From: Rhodospirillales bacterium
GTDB lineage: Bacteria > Pseudomonadota > Alphaproteobacteria > Micavibrionales > Micavibrionaceae
Reading direction: 5' to 3'
Length of the DNA stretch: 64,000 nucleotides
Assembly: GCA_020638155.1 (NCBI GenBank)
Contig: JACKJB010000005.1
Coordinates: 115,228 to 179,227, forward strand
Part shown: in pieces, positions 1 to 8,749 of the stretch
Layout: every line of letters begins with the position of its first letter
How positions within the stretch are numbered: the stretch's first letter is position 1
Notes under the pieces: generated by a model
What the model was told of the DNA's origin: nothing
What the model saw: only the letters and a program-made list of their open reading frames with translations
The model's database searches: none
Translations under genes and position numbers: made by a program

Positions 1-123
1 AATATAAGTGATGGGACAAATTTAAAATTCAGATCTTATCTTATCAAGGAATTGCGCCGCCGCCAATAACTCTGTGATGTGGACCGCTGATAAAGGGTTT
101 GCCGGTCTGATGCAATTACAGGC

Positions 124-152
124 TTGCACTTTTGCGCATCTGCCGCTAGGTT
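124..152 (+). promoter_or_regulatory. possible promoter of tRNA-Ser
   Basis: A TTGCAC element at 124-129 is followed after 17 bases by TAGGTT at 147-152, about 16 bases before the mature tRNA. The -35 is good and the -10 is poor, so this is only a candidate. Bases 1-123 show no convincing gene or repeat. Confidence 0.3.
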
Positions 153-167
153 GCTGCGATTAATGCA

Positions 168-255
168 GGAGACGTGGCCGAGCGGCTTAAGGCGCACGAT
201 TGGAAATCGTGTTTACCGAGAGGTATCGAGGGTTCGAATCCCTCCGTCTCCGCCA
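168..255 (+). tRNA. tRNA-Ser (anticodon GGA)
   Basis: The acceptor stem GGAGACG (168-174) pairs with CGTCTCC (245-251). The discriminator G is followed by an encoded CCA at 253-255. The anticodon arm is CACGA-TTGGAAA-TCGTG with GGA at 202-204, which reads UCC and UCU serine codons. A long variable arm follows, as expected for a class II tRNA-Ser, and the T arm contains GGTTCGAATCC. The RhuM-family gene begins about 30 bases downstream. I found no second copy of the tRNA 3' end in the window, so no flanking attachment site can be shown. Confidence 0.97.
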
Positions 256-286
256 TTTTATTGCTATGTACACAGAAAGCAGAACA

Positions 287-1321
287 ATGGGGGACAGGGG
301 AGAAATCATTCTGTATCAGACAGATGATGGCCTGGCGACCATCCATTTACGGGCGTTCGACCATACGGTTTGGCTGACTCAAGCGGAAATCGCGGAGCTT
401 TTTCAAAAAGATAAAAGGACGGTATCCGAGCATTTGCAGAATATATTTGCCGAAGGGGAACTGGATGAACATTCAGTTGTCCGGAATTTCCGGACAACTG
501 CTTCTGACGGCAAGGCTTATGATACCAACCACTACAATCTGGACGCTATTCTGGCGGTTGGTTACCGGGTAAAATCACAGCGTGGCACCCAGTTTCGTAA
601 ATGGGCGACAACGGCCTTGCGGGAGTATCTGGTTAAGGGGTTTGTTATTAATGATGAGTGGATGAAGGACCCCGGCGGCTGGGATTATTTTGATGAATTG
701 CTGGAACGCATTCGTGATATCCGGACTTCAGAAAAGCGGTTCTACCAGCAAGTCAAAGACGTTTATGCTACCGCTATTGATTACGATCTGAAATCCGATG
801 CGGCGCAGCTGTTTTTTAAAACCGTCCAGAATAAAATGCTGTTTTCTGTTACCAAGCGTACGGCGGCAGAACTGATTATCGAGCGGGCAGATTCCGGTCA
901 GCCGAATATGGGGTTGAAATCGTGGAGAGGCAGTGTTGTCCGTAAGGGCGATGTTGCTACAGCGAAAAATTACCTGGCAGCGGAGGAAATTTCCGAGTTG
1001 AACCGCATCGTTACTATGTATCTTGACTACGCCGAAGATATGGCTAGGCGGCGCAAGGAGATGACGATGAAGGATTGGGAGGAACGGCTCGACGCTTTTC
1101 TCGTATTTAATGAACGGGATGTTTTGAGTAATGCCGGGAGTGTTTCCGCCGAACAGGCGAAACAGGTTGCGTATGAGCGTTATAAGGCTTTTGATATGAC
1201 GAGGAAGGAAATTGAATTACTGGAAGCTGAAACGGAATATATTGAAGACTTAAGAGCTATAGAAGAAGAAGCGAAGGTGTTGCAGAAGAAAATCAGGAAG
1301 GATACAGCCGACGGCGGCTGA
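287..1321 (+). CDS. RhuM family protein (virulence RhuM, Fic/KilA-associated type)
   Basis: The protein is 344 residues from the ATG at 287. It matches the RhuM family: the N-terminal EIILYQTDDG strand, the VWLTQAEIAELF helix-turn-helix-like segment with the KRTVSEHLQNIF motif, then YNLDAILAVGYRVKSQRGTQFRKWAT. The second half is a charged, coiled-coil-prone region. The open frame reaches back into the tRNA, but 287 (or ATG 266) is the sensible start because family members begin just before EIILYQT. RhuM was named in a Salmonella pathogenicity island. Its biochemical function is not established, and homologs are scattered in mobile or accessory DNA. The position directly behind a tRNA gene suggests acquisition by transfer. 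The closest functional guess is a DNA-binding accessory protein, but this is unproven. Confidence 0.88.
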   Translation: MGDRGEIILYQTDDGLATIHLRAFDHTVWLTQAEIAELFQKDKRTVSEHLQNIFAEGELDEHSVVRNFRTTASDGKAYDTNHYNLDAILAVGYRVKSQRGTQFRKWATTALREYLVKGFVINDEWMKDPGGWDYFDELLERIRDIRTSEKRFYQQVKDVYATAIDYDLKSDAAQLFFKTVQNKMLFSVTKRTAAELIIERADSGQPNMGLKSWRGSVVRKGDVATAKNYLAAEEISELNRIVTMYLDYAEDMARRRKEMTMKDWEERLDAFLVFNERDVLSNAGSVSAEQAKQVAYERYKAFDMTRKEIELLEAETEYIEDLRAIEEEAKVLQKKIRKDTADGG

Positions 1322-1385
1322 TTATGCCGCGAAAACTCGACATCATAACAACTTATTTTCAAAAATTAAATAGAGTTTTGTTTTA

Positions 1386-2520
1386 ATGGGAATGTTTGGG
1401 AAATATTTTTTCGTCCTTTATTGTGCTGCAGTTTTAACTGTTTCCAGTGCGCATAGTTCTGAATTACATAGCGATAGCTTTGATTTTTCTTCAAGCGATC
1501 AAAGTCGCTTAGATGAAGCGAGAAAACTCTACCGTCGCGCAAAAAAATATGAATATGGGACGGGTGTGGAAATAGACCTCGATAAAGCATTCGATATGTA
1601 TATGAAAGCTGCTGGGGCATCCTGAAGCTCAAAATAAAGTTGGAAACTTCTATTCATCGGGAAAATCGCGAGATGTTAGCTTCCATTCGGCGAGGGCGTG
1701 GTATGTATCAGCAGCAAACCTTGACAGTGCCAATGCTGCCGCCAATCTGGGCCGAATGTATGATGAAGCAAGGGGCGTTGAAAAAGACCCGAAGAGGGCA
1801 TTCGAATGGTATCTGCGCGCCGCTGAACTGGGGCATGCTTATTCGCAAAACTACGTTGGGGTTGCGTACAAAGAAGGGTTGGTAGTTCGTCGCGACTATA
1901 GGAAGGCGTTTAGCTACATAAGCAAAGCGGCGGAGCAGGGGGAGGCTCATGCGCAGCGTAATTTGGGTAGAATGTATATATTTGGACAGGGTATTGAAAA
2001 AAATCTCTACATCGCTGGGCAATGGTACAAGAAAGCAGCGGATAACGGGCTGGAGGAAGCGAAAGCTTATTTGAAGGAAAGTACGAAGAAGTGCTCCGAG
2101 CATGTGCGGCCTAGCGATGGATCGATTATTTTTAACATGGCCGATTGCTGGTTCGTCGCCCCGACAAACGATCCGATGGCACTCCATGCTGTCGGTGTGG
2201 CATATCTTTCCGGCACAGGTGGTGTAGAGCAGGCCCCCGAGAAAGCTTATCCATGGATGCTAAAAGCAGCAAAAGCTGGCTCGGGTGGAGCACAGATTCA
2301 TCTGGCAATAATGTATGCAGAAGGTAATGGAGTGGCACGCGACCCCGTCGAATCGTATGCATGGACTTTGGTTGTAAAAGACGATGAGTCGTTAAATGAG
2401 CTGCAGAGAAAAGTGGTTGAAGTAGACATACGACATGCAAAGCGCAATCTGTCCTTTCTGGAAGAGCGGAAGGCGAAAAAGAAAGCAAAACAATACAAGG
2501 AAGAGATTCACAAAAAATAG
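1386..2520 (+). pseudogene. secreted Sel1-repeat protein, disrupted by a frameshift
   Basis: The N-terminal part (1386-1625) has a signal peptide (hydrophobic YFFVLYCAAVLTV, then SSAHS) and the first Sel1-like repeat. It stops at a TGA just after AAGAS. Removing one G from the GGGG run at 1614-1617 restores AAGHPEAQNKVGN, the classic Sel1 core, and joins without any other stop to the frame of 1756-2520. That frame carries at least four more repeats of the type DPKRAFEWYLRAAELGHAYSQ and VARDPVESYAWTLV. The intact protein would be about 377 residues, exported to the periplasm. Sel1 repeats are helical protein-interaction modules. The DNA is more AT-rich than the neighbouring core genes, which fits an acquired islet with the RhuM gene. 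The one-base change may be a real inactivation, a phase-variable tract or a sequence error. Confidence 0.8.
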
Positions 2521-2573
2521 ATAACAAAGAGAGCGATTTATGTCAGTTGCGACTACTTATTACGGCCCAGTCA

Positions 2574-3287
2574 CTAAAGATTCGGCCCGTCCAGTTTGGG
2601 AGCGTTCTTCTGGTTGAAGTCTTCTATGCGTTGCAGCAGGCCGTCGATACCGCTGCGGCGGGCGAGGGGGCCGTATTGGCCGCGGTAGGTGGTGACCATG
2701 CTGACGCCTTCGATTGACAGGTCGTAAACTTTCCACTGGTTGTTAGAGTCACGGGACAGGCGGTAATCGATCGAGATATCCGGGCCGCCGGGCTGTTCGA
2801 TGGTGGTAGATACGGTGACTTTATCGCTGCCCGGCGTGGTGCGGACCGGCAGGATGTCGATTTTCTGGTCGCTGTACGACAGCAGCGCGGCGGCGTAGGT
2901 GCGCATTAACATGGTGCTGAAGGCGTTGGTGAAACGCTCTTTTTGCTGGTCGTTGGCGCGGCGCCAGTGTACGGCGAGGACGCTTTGCGCCATACCCGGC
3001 ATATCGAAATGTTTGGTGACGTGCTGCTGCAAAAGTTGATCGAGCAGGGCAGGGTCTTTTTTCAGGGCATCGCGATTGGCTTTGAGGGCATCGATCATAT
3101 CGGATACGGCCTGTTCGACCAGGGCCTGGGCCGGGTGGGCCTGCGCGGCGTCCGCGGGGAACAGTGTATCGTTGGCGGGTGAGGCAGACGGCTGATCGCC
3201 AGCGGCAAGGGCGTTGCCTGCGGCGGCGGAAAAGGCTATGGCAGAGCTTAGTAAAGCGCGCAGCGCGGTCTTGCGGATCGGTGTCAT
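2574..3287 (-). CDS. MlaC/Ttg2D family periplasmic phospholipid-binding protein
   Basis: The protein is 237 residues from the ATG at 3287, behind an ACAGGGA ribosome site. The open frame continues upstream for 17 residues but would destroy the signal peptide. It begins with a typical Sec signal (TPIRKTALRALLSSAIAFSAAAGNALA). The mature part has the MlaC pattern: a helical N-terminal half ending in VLAVHWRRANDQQKERFTNAF, then a strand-rich half with TPGSDKVTVSTTIEQPGGPDISIDYRL and the conserved end WKVYDLSIEGVSMVTTYRGQY. MlaC shuttles phospholipids between outer and inner membranes; HpnM of hopanoid clusters is a close relative and cannot be excluded. No mlaD, mlaE or mlaF lies nearby, so the gene is an orphan here. 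Confidence 0.85.
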   Translation of the reverse strand: MTPIRKTALRALLSSAIAFSAAAGNALAAGDQPSASPANDTLFPADAAQAHPAQALVEQAVSDMIDALKANRDALKKDPALLDQLLQQHVTKHFDMPGMAQSVLAVHWRRANDQQKERFTNAFSTMLMRTYAAALLSYSDQKIDILPVRTTPGSDKVTVSTTIEQPGGPDISIDYRLSRDSNNQWKVYDLSIEGVSMVTTYRGQYGPLARRSGIDGLLQRIEDFNQKNAPKLDGPNL

Positions 3288-3387
3288 CGGTTTGTCCCTG
3301 TTCTTTTTATGATTATGATGATGTCCGCACCATAGCAAAAGCGGTGGGCAAAGACAATCCCGCCGCGCTTATCAAGGGGGGTAGAGT

Positions 3388-3735
3388 TCAGGGCAGGATC
3401 TCTTTGACCCGCTCGGGCGGGCGGCAGATGCGGGCACCTTTTGCGGTGATGACCAGCGGGCGCTCGATCAGGACCGGGTGCGCGGCCATGGCCCGGATCA
3501 GGGTGCCGGGATCATCGGTCTCTTTGAGGCCAAGCTCTTTATAGACGGCTTCGCCCTTGCGCATCATGTCCTGCGGCGCGCCGCCGAGTTGCGCTGCCAG
3601 GGCGGCAATGGTTCCGGCGTCCGGCGGGGTTTTTAAATATTCGATAATATCCGGTTCATGTCCTGCTGCACGAATCAGTTCCAGCGCCTGGCGGGATTTG
3701 GAGCAGCGCGGGTTGTGGTAGATGGTGATGCTCAT
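3388..3735 (-). CDS. ArsC family reductase (arsenate reductase, glutaredoxin-coupled, YfgD-like)
   Basis: The protein is 115 residues. The N-terminal strand ITIYHNPRCSKSR carries the catalytic Cys11 in the HNPRC context typical of ArsC, and the C-terminal block is RPLVITAKGARICRPPERV with the Arg residues expected in the oxyanion site. Its length and sequence are closer to E. coli YfgD (about 119 residues) than to plasmid ArsC (about 141), and no arsenite pump or arsR operon is adjacent. Arsenate reduction in the cytoplasm is the family reaction; for YfgD-like members the physiological substrate is less certain. Confidence 0.88.
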   Translation of the reverse strand: MSITIYHNPRCSKSRQALELIRAAGHEPDIIEYLKTPPDAGTIAALAAQLGGAPQDMMRKGEAVYKELGLKETDDPGTLIRAMAAHPVLIERPLVITAKGARICRPPERVKEILP

Positions 3736-3845
3736 AATCTTTTCATCCTTTCCGGTCTGTTGTGACGGGCTTGATCCTACAGGGAAAATCAGTCATCCTG
3801 AACCGTCAAATTGCAATATTATGTTGAAGACAGGATTTTTAAGCC

Positions 3846-4688
3846 ATGGCCAAGACCGACCCTAAGAAAGCATCCTCTAAGAAGGCACCCGCTGCTAAAA
3901 AAGGCAAAGCCGATGCCGCGCCGGAGAAAAAGAACACCAAGCTTCGCACGGTGATCGTGCTGGTATTCGGGGTGATCGTGATGGCGGGGCTGCTGGTGAT
4001 GAATGCCGGGAACCTGGCTAAAATCGCGGTTGAAAAGATCGGCAGCGACACGCTGGGGACGAAGGTCGCTATTGAGACGCTGGATGTGAAACTGCAGGAG
4101 CGCGAGGTTGATGTGACCGGGATCGGGGTTGATAACCCTGCCGGATACCGTGCGCCGCAGGCGTTTAAAATCGAAAAAGTGAAGATTGCGGCCGACCAGA
4201 TCGGGCAGGAATTGCTGGTGTTTGATGAGATCGTGGTCAGCGGTACGACAATCAATCTTGAGGTCAAAGAGAACAAAACCAATCTGACCGAACTGCACGG
4301 CAAGATGGATAGCGGCGCGAGTACACGGAAAACGGCGGCAGAAGCGCCTGTTAAAGTCATTATCCGCAAGCTGGTGATTGAAAATGCCACGCTCGTTCCC
4401 GCGGCAACGCTTGGGGAGCGTGAGATGCAGCCTGTGACCCTGCCGACGGTGCGGATTCTTGGGATTGGCGAGAGCAGCGGCGGGATGACGGCGTCCGAAG
4501 CGATGACCCTGATTACCGACCGGGTGATTACCGTGGCGATGCGCTCGGCTGTCGAAGCGCAGTATCTGCAGGGGATGGATACGGAAAGCCTGAAGAAAAT
4601 TCAGGGCGCGCTTGATTTGCCGACCGGCCTTATCGACCAGGTTAAAGGGCTGGGCGATAAGGTGATGAAAGATTTATTCGGCGAATAA
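3846..4688 (+). CDS. membrane-anchored AsmA/DUF748-like protein
   Basis: The protein is 280 residues. Its first 33 residues are an Ala/Lys/Pro-rich cytoplasmic tail. One membrane segment follows at about 34-54 (VIVLVFGVIVMAGLLVM). The rest is a periplasmic beta-rich domain with TKVAIETLDVKL, DVTGIGVDNPAGY, IEKVKIAADQ and DEIVVSGTTINLEV, the alternating pattern seen at the start of AsmA-like bridge proteins. It is much shorter than full AsmA or YdbH, so it may be a single-domain relative acting in envelope lipid homeostasis. That role is inference. It converges on the MATE gene with two bases between stop codons. Confidence 0.6.
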   Translation: MAKTDPKKASSKKAPAAKKGKADAAPEKKNTKLRTVIVLVFGVIVMAGLLVMNAGNLAKIAVEKIGSDTLGTKVAIETLDVKLQEREVDVTGIGVDNPAGYRAPQAFKIEKVKIAADQIGQELLVFDEIVVSGTTINLEVKENKTNLTELHGKMDSGASTRKTAAEAPVKVIIRKLVIENATLVPAATLGEREMQPVTLPTVRILGIGESSGGMTASEAMTLITDRVITVAMRSAVEAQYLQGMDTESLKKIQGALDLPTGLIDQVKGLGDKVMKDLFGE

Positions 4689-4690
4689 GC

Positions 4691-6091
4691 CTATGCTCCG
4701 CTTTGCCGGGCAATCCTGCCGGCGGCGCAGTAGCGGCTATTGACGATATGAAACCCGATGCCGGAGAGCAGGTTCGTTATCGCGATGGCGCCGAAAATCC
4801 CGGGAATCCCGAATAAATGACTGCCGAGTACGGCGAGCGGGATCTGCAAAAGCAGCAGTTTGACCGCAATCATCATGAAAGAGCGTTTGGGCATCCCCAT
4901 CGCGTTAAAGGCGGATCCCCAGCCAGGGACAAGATTTCCCGGCACATAAGTCAGCGCGACAATCCAGAAATACAGCACCATAATGCCGGTAAAAGCCGGG
5001 GCCTCGCCTGCGGCGAACAGGTTCGCGAGCGGACCGGCGAAGGCGATAAAGACCAGTGCGACCAGCAGTGACCATGCGGCGGCAAAGCGCAGGGCGCGGT
5101 TTAAGGTTTCATGGACGCGCTCATACAGCCCGGCGCCCCAGTTCTGGCCGATGATCGGGGCCATGCCTGTTGCCAGGGCCATAATAATGGTAAAGGCAAA
5201 GGCTTCGAGCCGGGTGGCGACGCCGAACGCGGCGACGGCGGCATTGCCGTACGCGGCCAGCAGGGCGATGATAACGGCATTTGTCGCGGGCTGGATCGCG
5301 CTGGTCAGCCCTGCCGGGATGGCGATATAGGACAGGCGTTTGACCGAATCGCCGAAATGCCTTAAATGCAGGCTGTCGCGGCAGATCATTTTTTTGCGCA
5401 CGTACAGCACGTACAGTCCGGCCAGCAGCGCACAGCCATTGGCAAAAGCCGTGGCGATGGCTGCGCCTTGCAATTCAAGGCGCGGGAAACCGCACAGGCC
5501 GAAGATCAGCAGCGGGTCTAAGATCACATTGGTTATAGCGGCGATCGTCATAATTAATGCAGGGGTTGTACTGTCGCCGCCGGCGCGGATCGCCGCATTG
5601 CCGACCAGTGGTATCGTGACGAGGATATTACCGAAGAACCAGATATCCATGTAATCGTGGATTAACGGCAGCAGGGTGTTATCAGCGCCCATCAGGCGAA
5701 ATAGCGGGCCGGAGAGGCCCAGACCGATCATGGCGATTGCCAGCCCTGTTATAAGGGACAGGATCAGGGCATGTGTTATGATTCGCCGCACCCGATCCAT
5801 GTTGCCTTCGCCGATCTGGCGGGAGACAACGGAAGACGTTGCGATGCCCAGCCCTATAATCAGGCTGAAAATGCCGTATGTGATCGGAAAGGTGAAGCTG
5901 ATGGCGGCGAGCGGGGTGGTGCCGAGCATCGAGATATAAAAGGTGTCGATCAGTTGGAAGCTGATAATCGCGAAAATTCCCCAGATCATCGGTACGGTCA
6001 GCCGGATCAAGTGGTCTTTAATACGGCCCTGGGTGAGATTGCCTTTGGCTGCGTAGCGGCCTTTATAGGGGCTGGCGGGATTTTTGCTCAT
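4691..6091 (-). CDS. MATE family multidrug/Na+ antiporter
   Basis: The protein is 466 residues from the ATG at 6091 (MSKNPASPYK). The open frame extends 41 residues upstream through an AT-rich leader that looks non-coding. It has about twelve hydrophobic segments in two homologous halves. The family pattern is clear: LIRLTVPMIWGIFAIISFQL, TTPLAAISFTFPI, SVVSRQIGEG in the first half, and AFTIIMALATGMAPIIGQNWGAG in the second. MATE proteins export cationic drugs or metabolites across the inner membrane in exchange for Na+ or H+. The substrate cannot be predicted. The N-terminal tail is longer than in NorM. Confidence 0.92.
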   Translation of the reverse strand: MSKNPASPYKGRYAAKGNLTQGRIKDHLIRLTVPMIWGIFAIISFQLIDTFYISMLGTTPLAAISFTFPITYGIFSLIIGLGIATSSVVSRQIGEGNMDRVRRIITHALILSLITGLAIAMIGLGLSGPLFRLMGADNTLLPLIHDYMDIWFFGNILVTIPLVGNAAIRAGGDSTTPALIMTIAAITNVILDPLLIFGLCGFPRLELQGAAIATAFANGCALLAGLYVLYVRKKMICRDSLHLRHFGDSVKRLSYIAIPAGLTSAIQPATNAVIIALLAAYGNAAVAAFGVATRLEAFAFTIIMALATGMAPIIGQNWGAGLYERVHETLNRALRFAAAWSLLVALVFIAFAGPLANLFAAGEAPAFTGIMVLYFWIVALTYVPGNLVPGWGSAFNAMGMPKRSFMMIAVKLLLLQIPLAVLGSHLFGIPGIFGAIAITNLLSGIGFHIVNSRYCAAGRIARQSGA

Positions 6092-6344
6092 GACATTGTT
6101 TATATAGGCCTGTTTGCCGTGCAAAAAAACAAAATAAAAGGCCGGATGAATGTAAAAATTACTCAAAAAAATAAAATAATTTACATAAATTTTTAATCTT
6201 TCCTGAGATATCATGGAAGATGTAAGCGTGTGTGCCTTTGGGGAACTAAAAAGGCAAAGTTAAGTGAAAACAATAAGTTATAAACTTACAGCGTTGCTTA
6301 TAAAAATATTCTGAGTAACTGCGTGCGGGGGAAAATAAAAAGTC

Positions 6345-8558
6345 ATGGCAGATATTAACGGTACCAACGGTAATGATGTTTTCTTTTTCCAGGGAAATGA
6401 AGAACATCTGACACTGACATTCACCAATCCATTTAGCGGCATCACCTATAGCATTGATGACGATAAAAATGTCAACTCTGCATCTTATGAAGGGCTGGCC
6501 GGGATCGATACGATTTTCATGACCAATCTGGGCGATGCGATTTTCCTGCGTAATCACAATAACGGCGACCGGATGGTATCCAATGTCGAGGTATTTTTTG
6601 CCGGAGACGGCGGCGATGTCATTCATCTTGCCGATACGGAGTATGCGCTTGGTGATACGACGATTGACGGCGGCGCTTCGGAAGATATTATCCTGGCAAA
6701 TATCGGCGATGATTTGCTCAATGGCCGCGAAGGTGATGACATTCTTGACGGCGGACCGGGCAATGACTGGCTGAATGGCGGTAACGGCACCGGCAATAAT
6801 ACCGGCAATGACTGGATCAGCGGCGGCGCCGATGCGGATTATCTCAATGGCGAGGACGGTAACGATACGCTTGTGTTTTTCGTTGATGGTGCGTTTACGG
6901 CAGATTTTCTCGGCTATAATATAGGTTCTCCCGGCGTTCCGGGGACGGCGACGTTTGTTGCTGTGGCCGGCAGTAACCTCAGTCTTGATATTTTCGATGG
7001 CGGGACCGGGTTTGATACGCTGGTCATGACAGATGGCGATGATACGTTCTTTCTTGATGATCCGTATCATGATTATCACCCGAACGGGTCTTCGCTGCGG
7101 CTGATCGATGTCGAGCGGATTGACGCCGGGGATGGGGATGATCTGGTCGATCTGACCCATGATACGATTTCTTATGGTGACATCATTATTAGTGGCGGTG
7201 CCGGGAACGATCATCTGTGGTCATCGGTCGGTGATGATCTGATAAACGGGGAAGATGGTGACGATCACCTGTTCGGCGGTTTTGGTGATGATGAGTTGAA
7301 CGGCGGTGACGGGGCTGATGAAATTTACGGTAGCCTTGGCAATGACCTGCTGCGCGGCGGGATCGGCAATGACACTCTTTACGGTGGGGCCAGCAGTAAT
7401 TCTCAATATGTGATTATCAGCGAACAAAGTCACAGCTTTACCAATAATGTTGTGTTCCCTAATCTCATGGAGCGGGTTGATATTATGGACCTGGTGCCGC
7501 CGGGGGATAATGCGCTGGGCATAGCCGCTGGCGATTTGTCAGTTGATTTTAGCACAACGGCGGAAGTTTCCTTTATCCGGACGGAAGCGGGTTATAATAA
7601 TTCACTTGGTTTCTACAATATCGGGCTGGACGGTACAATTATGTCAGTCGAGCTCGCATTCCCGAATGTAAAAGATTACAATGCTGGGGATAGTGCGACG
7701 ATTAACCTGCCCGGCGCGCCGGATACGGATTTTGGTTTCTTTATCATTGCCAACGGTGCCCGTAAAAATAACGATTACAATCAGTATGATCTTGAAAATG
7801 GTGAGTTTAAATTCATCTATCACCATGGGCAGGGCGATGAGCGGCTTGCCAATATCAGCGACAATGAAAATGATATCAAGCTGGTCTTTTATGACAGCGC
7901 GACCGAAAAAGTGGTCGTCGGCAGCAACAATCATATTTATCACACGACAACGCGGGGCGGATCGAACAACCTGAATTCGGATGGGCAGACCCATGTCGTA
8001 TCCGGCATTATGGATGGATCTGACGGTAGTACGTTGCGGATCGGGTTTGAAGATCTGCCGAATCTTGGCGATGCCGATTATAACGATGTGGTGTTCGATA
8101 TTACCGTGCAGACGCAGACTACGGTGACGGTGCTGGAAGATGATGTTGATATCCTTCTGGGCGGTGCGGGCGATGACTTTCTTGACGGCGGGATCGGGAA
8201 CGATGTCCTGGTTGGCGGTGTCGGGATGGATATGCTTTATGGCGATCAGGGGGCGGATCTGTTCCTGTTCCAGTCGATTGCCGATGCCGGGGATACGATT
8301 TTCGATTTCGATGCCGGGGAAGGCGATATCATCAATGTGACCGATGTCCTTGAAGGCTTTGATGCCGGGCTTGATGATGTGAACGATTTCATGCAGCTGG
8401 TCAATAGCGGCGGCGATACTGTTCTTGAAGTGAACGCCGACGGCCAGGGCAATGATTTTGTCGCACTTGCCACCTTTGACGGTGGTTTGGGCGGTGCGAC
8501 GCTGGCTGATCTTCTGGCGGACGGTAGTCTGGTCGTGGATCAGAGCATACCCGTATAA
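6345..8558 (+). CDS. RTX calcium-binding protein with DUF4114 domain, type I secretion substrate
   Basis: The protein is 737 residues with no Sec signal and is very acidic. RTX nonapeptide blocks (GGxGxDxxx) occur at about residues 118-170, 280-350 and 600-645. A DUF4114 domain lies at about 463-590 (GFFIIANGARKNN through RIGFEDLPNLGDADYNDVVFD). The C-terminus (GADLFLFQ, then TIFDFDAGEGDIINV) is the usual uncleaved type I secretion signal region. RTX repeats bind calcium and fold outside the cell. The same DUF4114 module occurs in the giant adhesin at 22264, and the only type I exporter in the window is at 33276-39069, so it is a plausible exporter for both. The activity is unknown: surface layer, adhesin or effector are all possible. 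Confidence 0.9.
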   Translation: MADINGTNGNDVFFFQGNEEHLTLTFTNPFSGITYSIDDDKNVNSASYEGLAGIDTIFMTNLGDAIFLRNHNNGDRMVSNVEVFFAGDGGDVIHLADTEYALGDTTIDGGASEDIILANIGDDLLNGREGDDILDGGPGNDWLNGGNGTGNNTGNDWISGGADADYLNGEDGNDTLVFFVDGAFTADFLGYNIGSPGVPGTATFVAVAGSNLSLDIFDGGTGFDTLVMTDGDDTFFLDDPYHDYHPNGSSLRLIDVERIDAGDGDDLVDLTHDTISYGDIIISGGAGNDHLWSSVGDDLINGEDGDDHLFGGFGDDELNGGDGADEIYGSLGNDLLRGGIGNDTLYGGASSNSQYVIISEQSHSFTNNVVFPNLMERVDIMDLVPPGDNALGIAAGDLSVDFSTTAEVSFIRTEAGYNNSLGFYNIGLDGTIMSVELAFPNVKDYNAGDSATINLPGAPDTDFGFFIIANGARKNNDYNQYDLENGEFKFIYHHGQGDERLANISDNENDIKLVFYDSATEKVVVGSNNHIYHTTTRGGSNNLNSDGQTHVVSGIMDGSDGSTLRIGFEDLPNLGDADYNDVVFDITVQTQTTVTVLEDDVDILLGGAGDDFLDGGIGNDVLVGGVGMDMLYGDQGADLFLFQSIADAGDTIFDFDAGEGDIINVTDVLEGFDAGLDDVNDFMQLVNSGGDTVLEVNADGQGNDFVALATFDGGLGGATLADLLADGSLVVDQSIPV

Positions 8559-8654
8559 AGTTTAGCGGGCGTTTGTTTGCGGCCCGGCGTGGAGACGGGT
8601 CACACCAAAGAAAAGAATGGCTGTCCCTTTTGATCGGGGGATGGTCGCTGCGGA

Positions 8655-8689
8655 CCGCGAGGCCAATCCCACCCGGCCTCGCGGTTTTT
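8655..8689 (+). terminator. rho-independent terminator of the RTX gene
   Basis: CCGCGAGGCC (8655-8664) pairs perfectly with GGCCTCGCGG (8675-8684) and is followed at once by TTTTT. It also argues that the next gene starts at 8750 and not at the earlier in-frame start at 8573. Confidence 0.9.
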
Positions 8690-8749
8690 CTTGTGCCTGT
8701 TTTTGCATTTGTTTTTTTCGTGCCGTTTCTGTGCTCTAATGAATCCGTG

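Noticed and set aside
168..255. A tRNA-bounded genomic island with attachment-site repeats
   Set aside because: No second copy of the tRNA 3' end and no integrase were found in the window.
8573..8749. An N-terminal extension of the RsmC-like protein
   Set aside because: It runs through the terminator at 8655-8689, and the family start fits ATG 8750.
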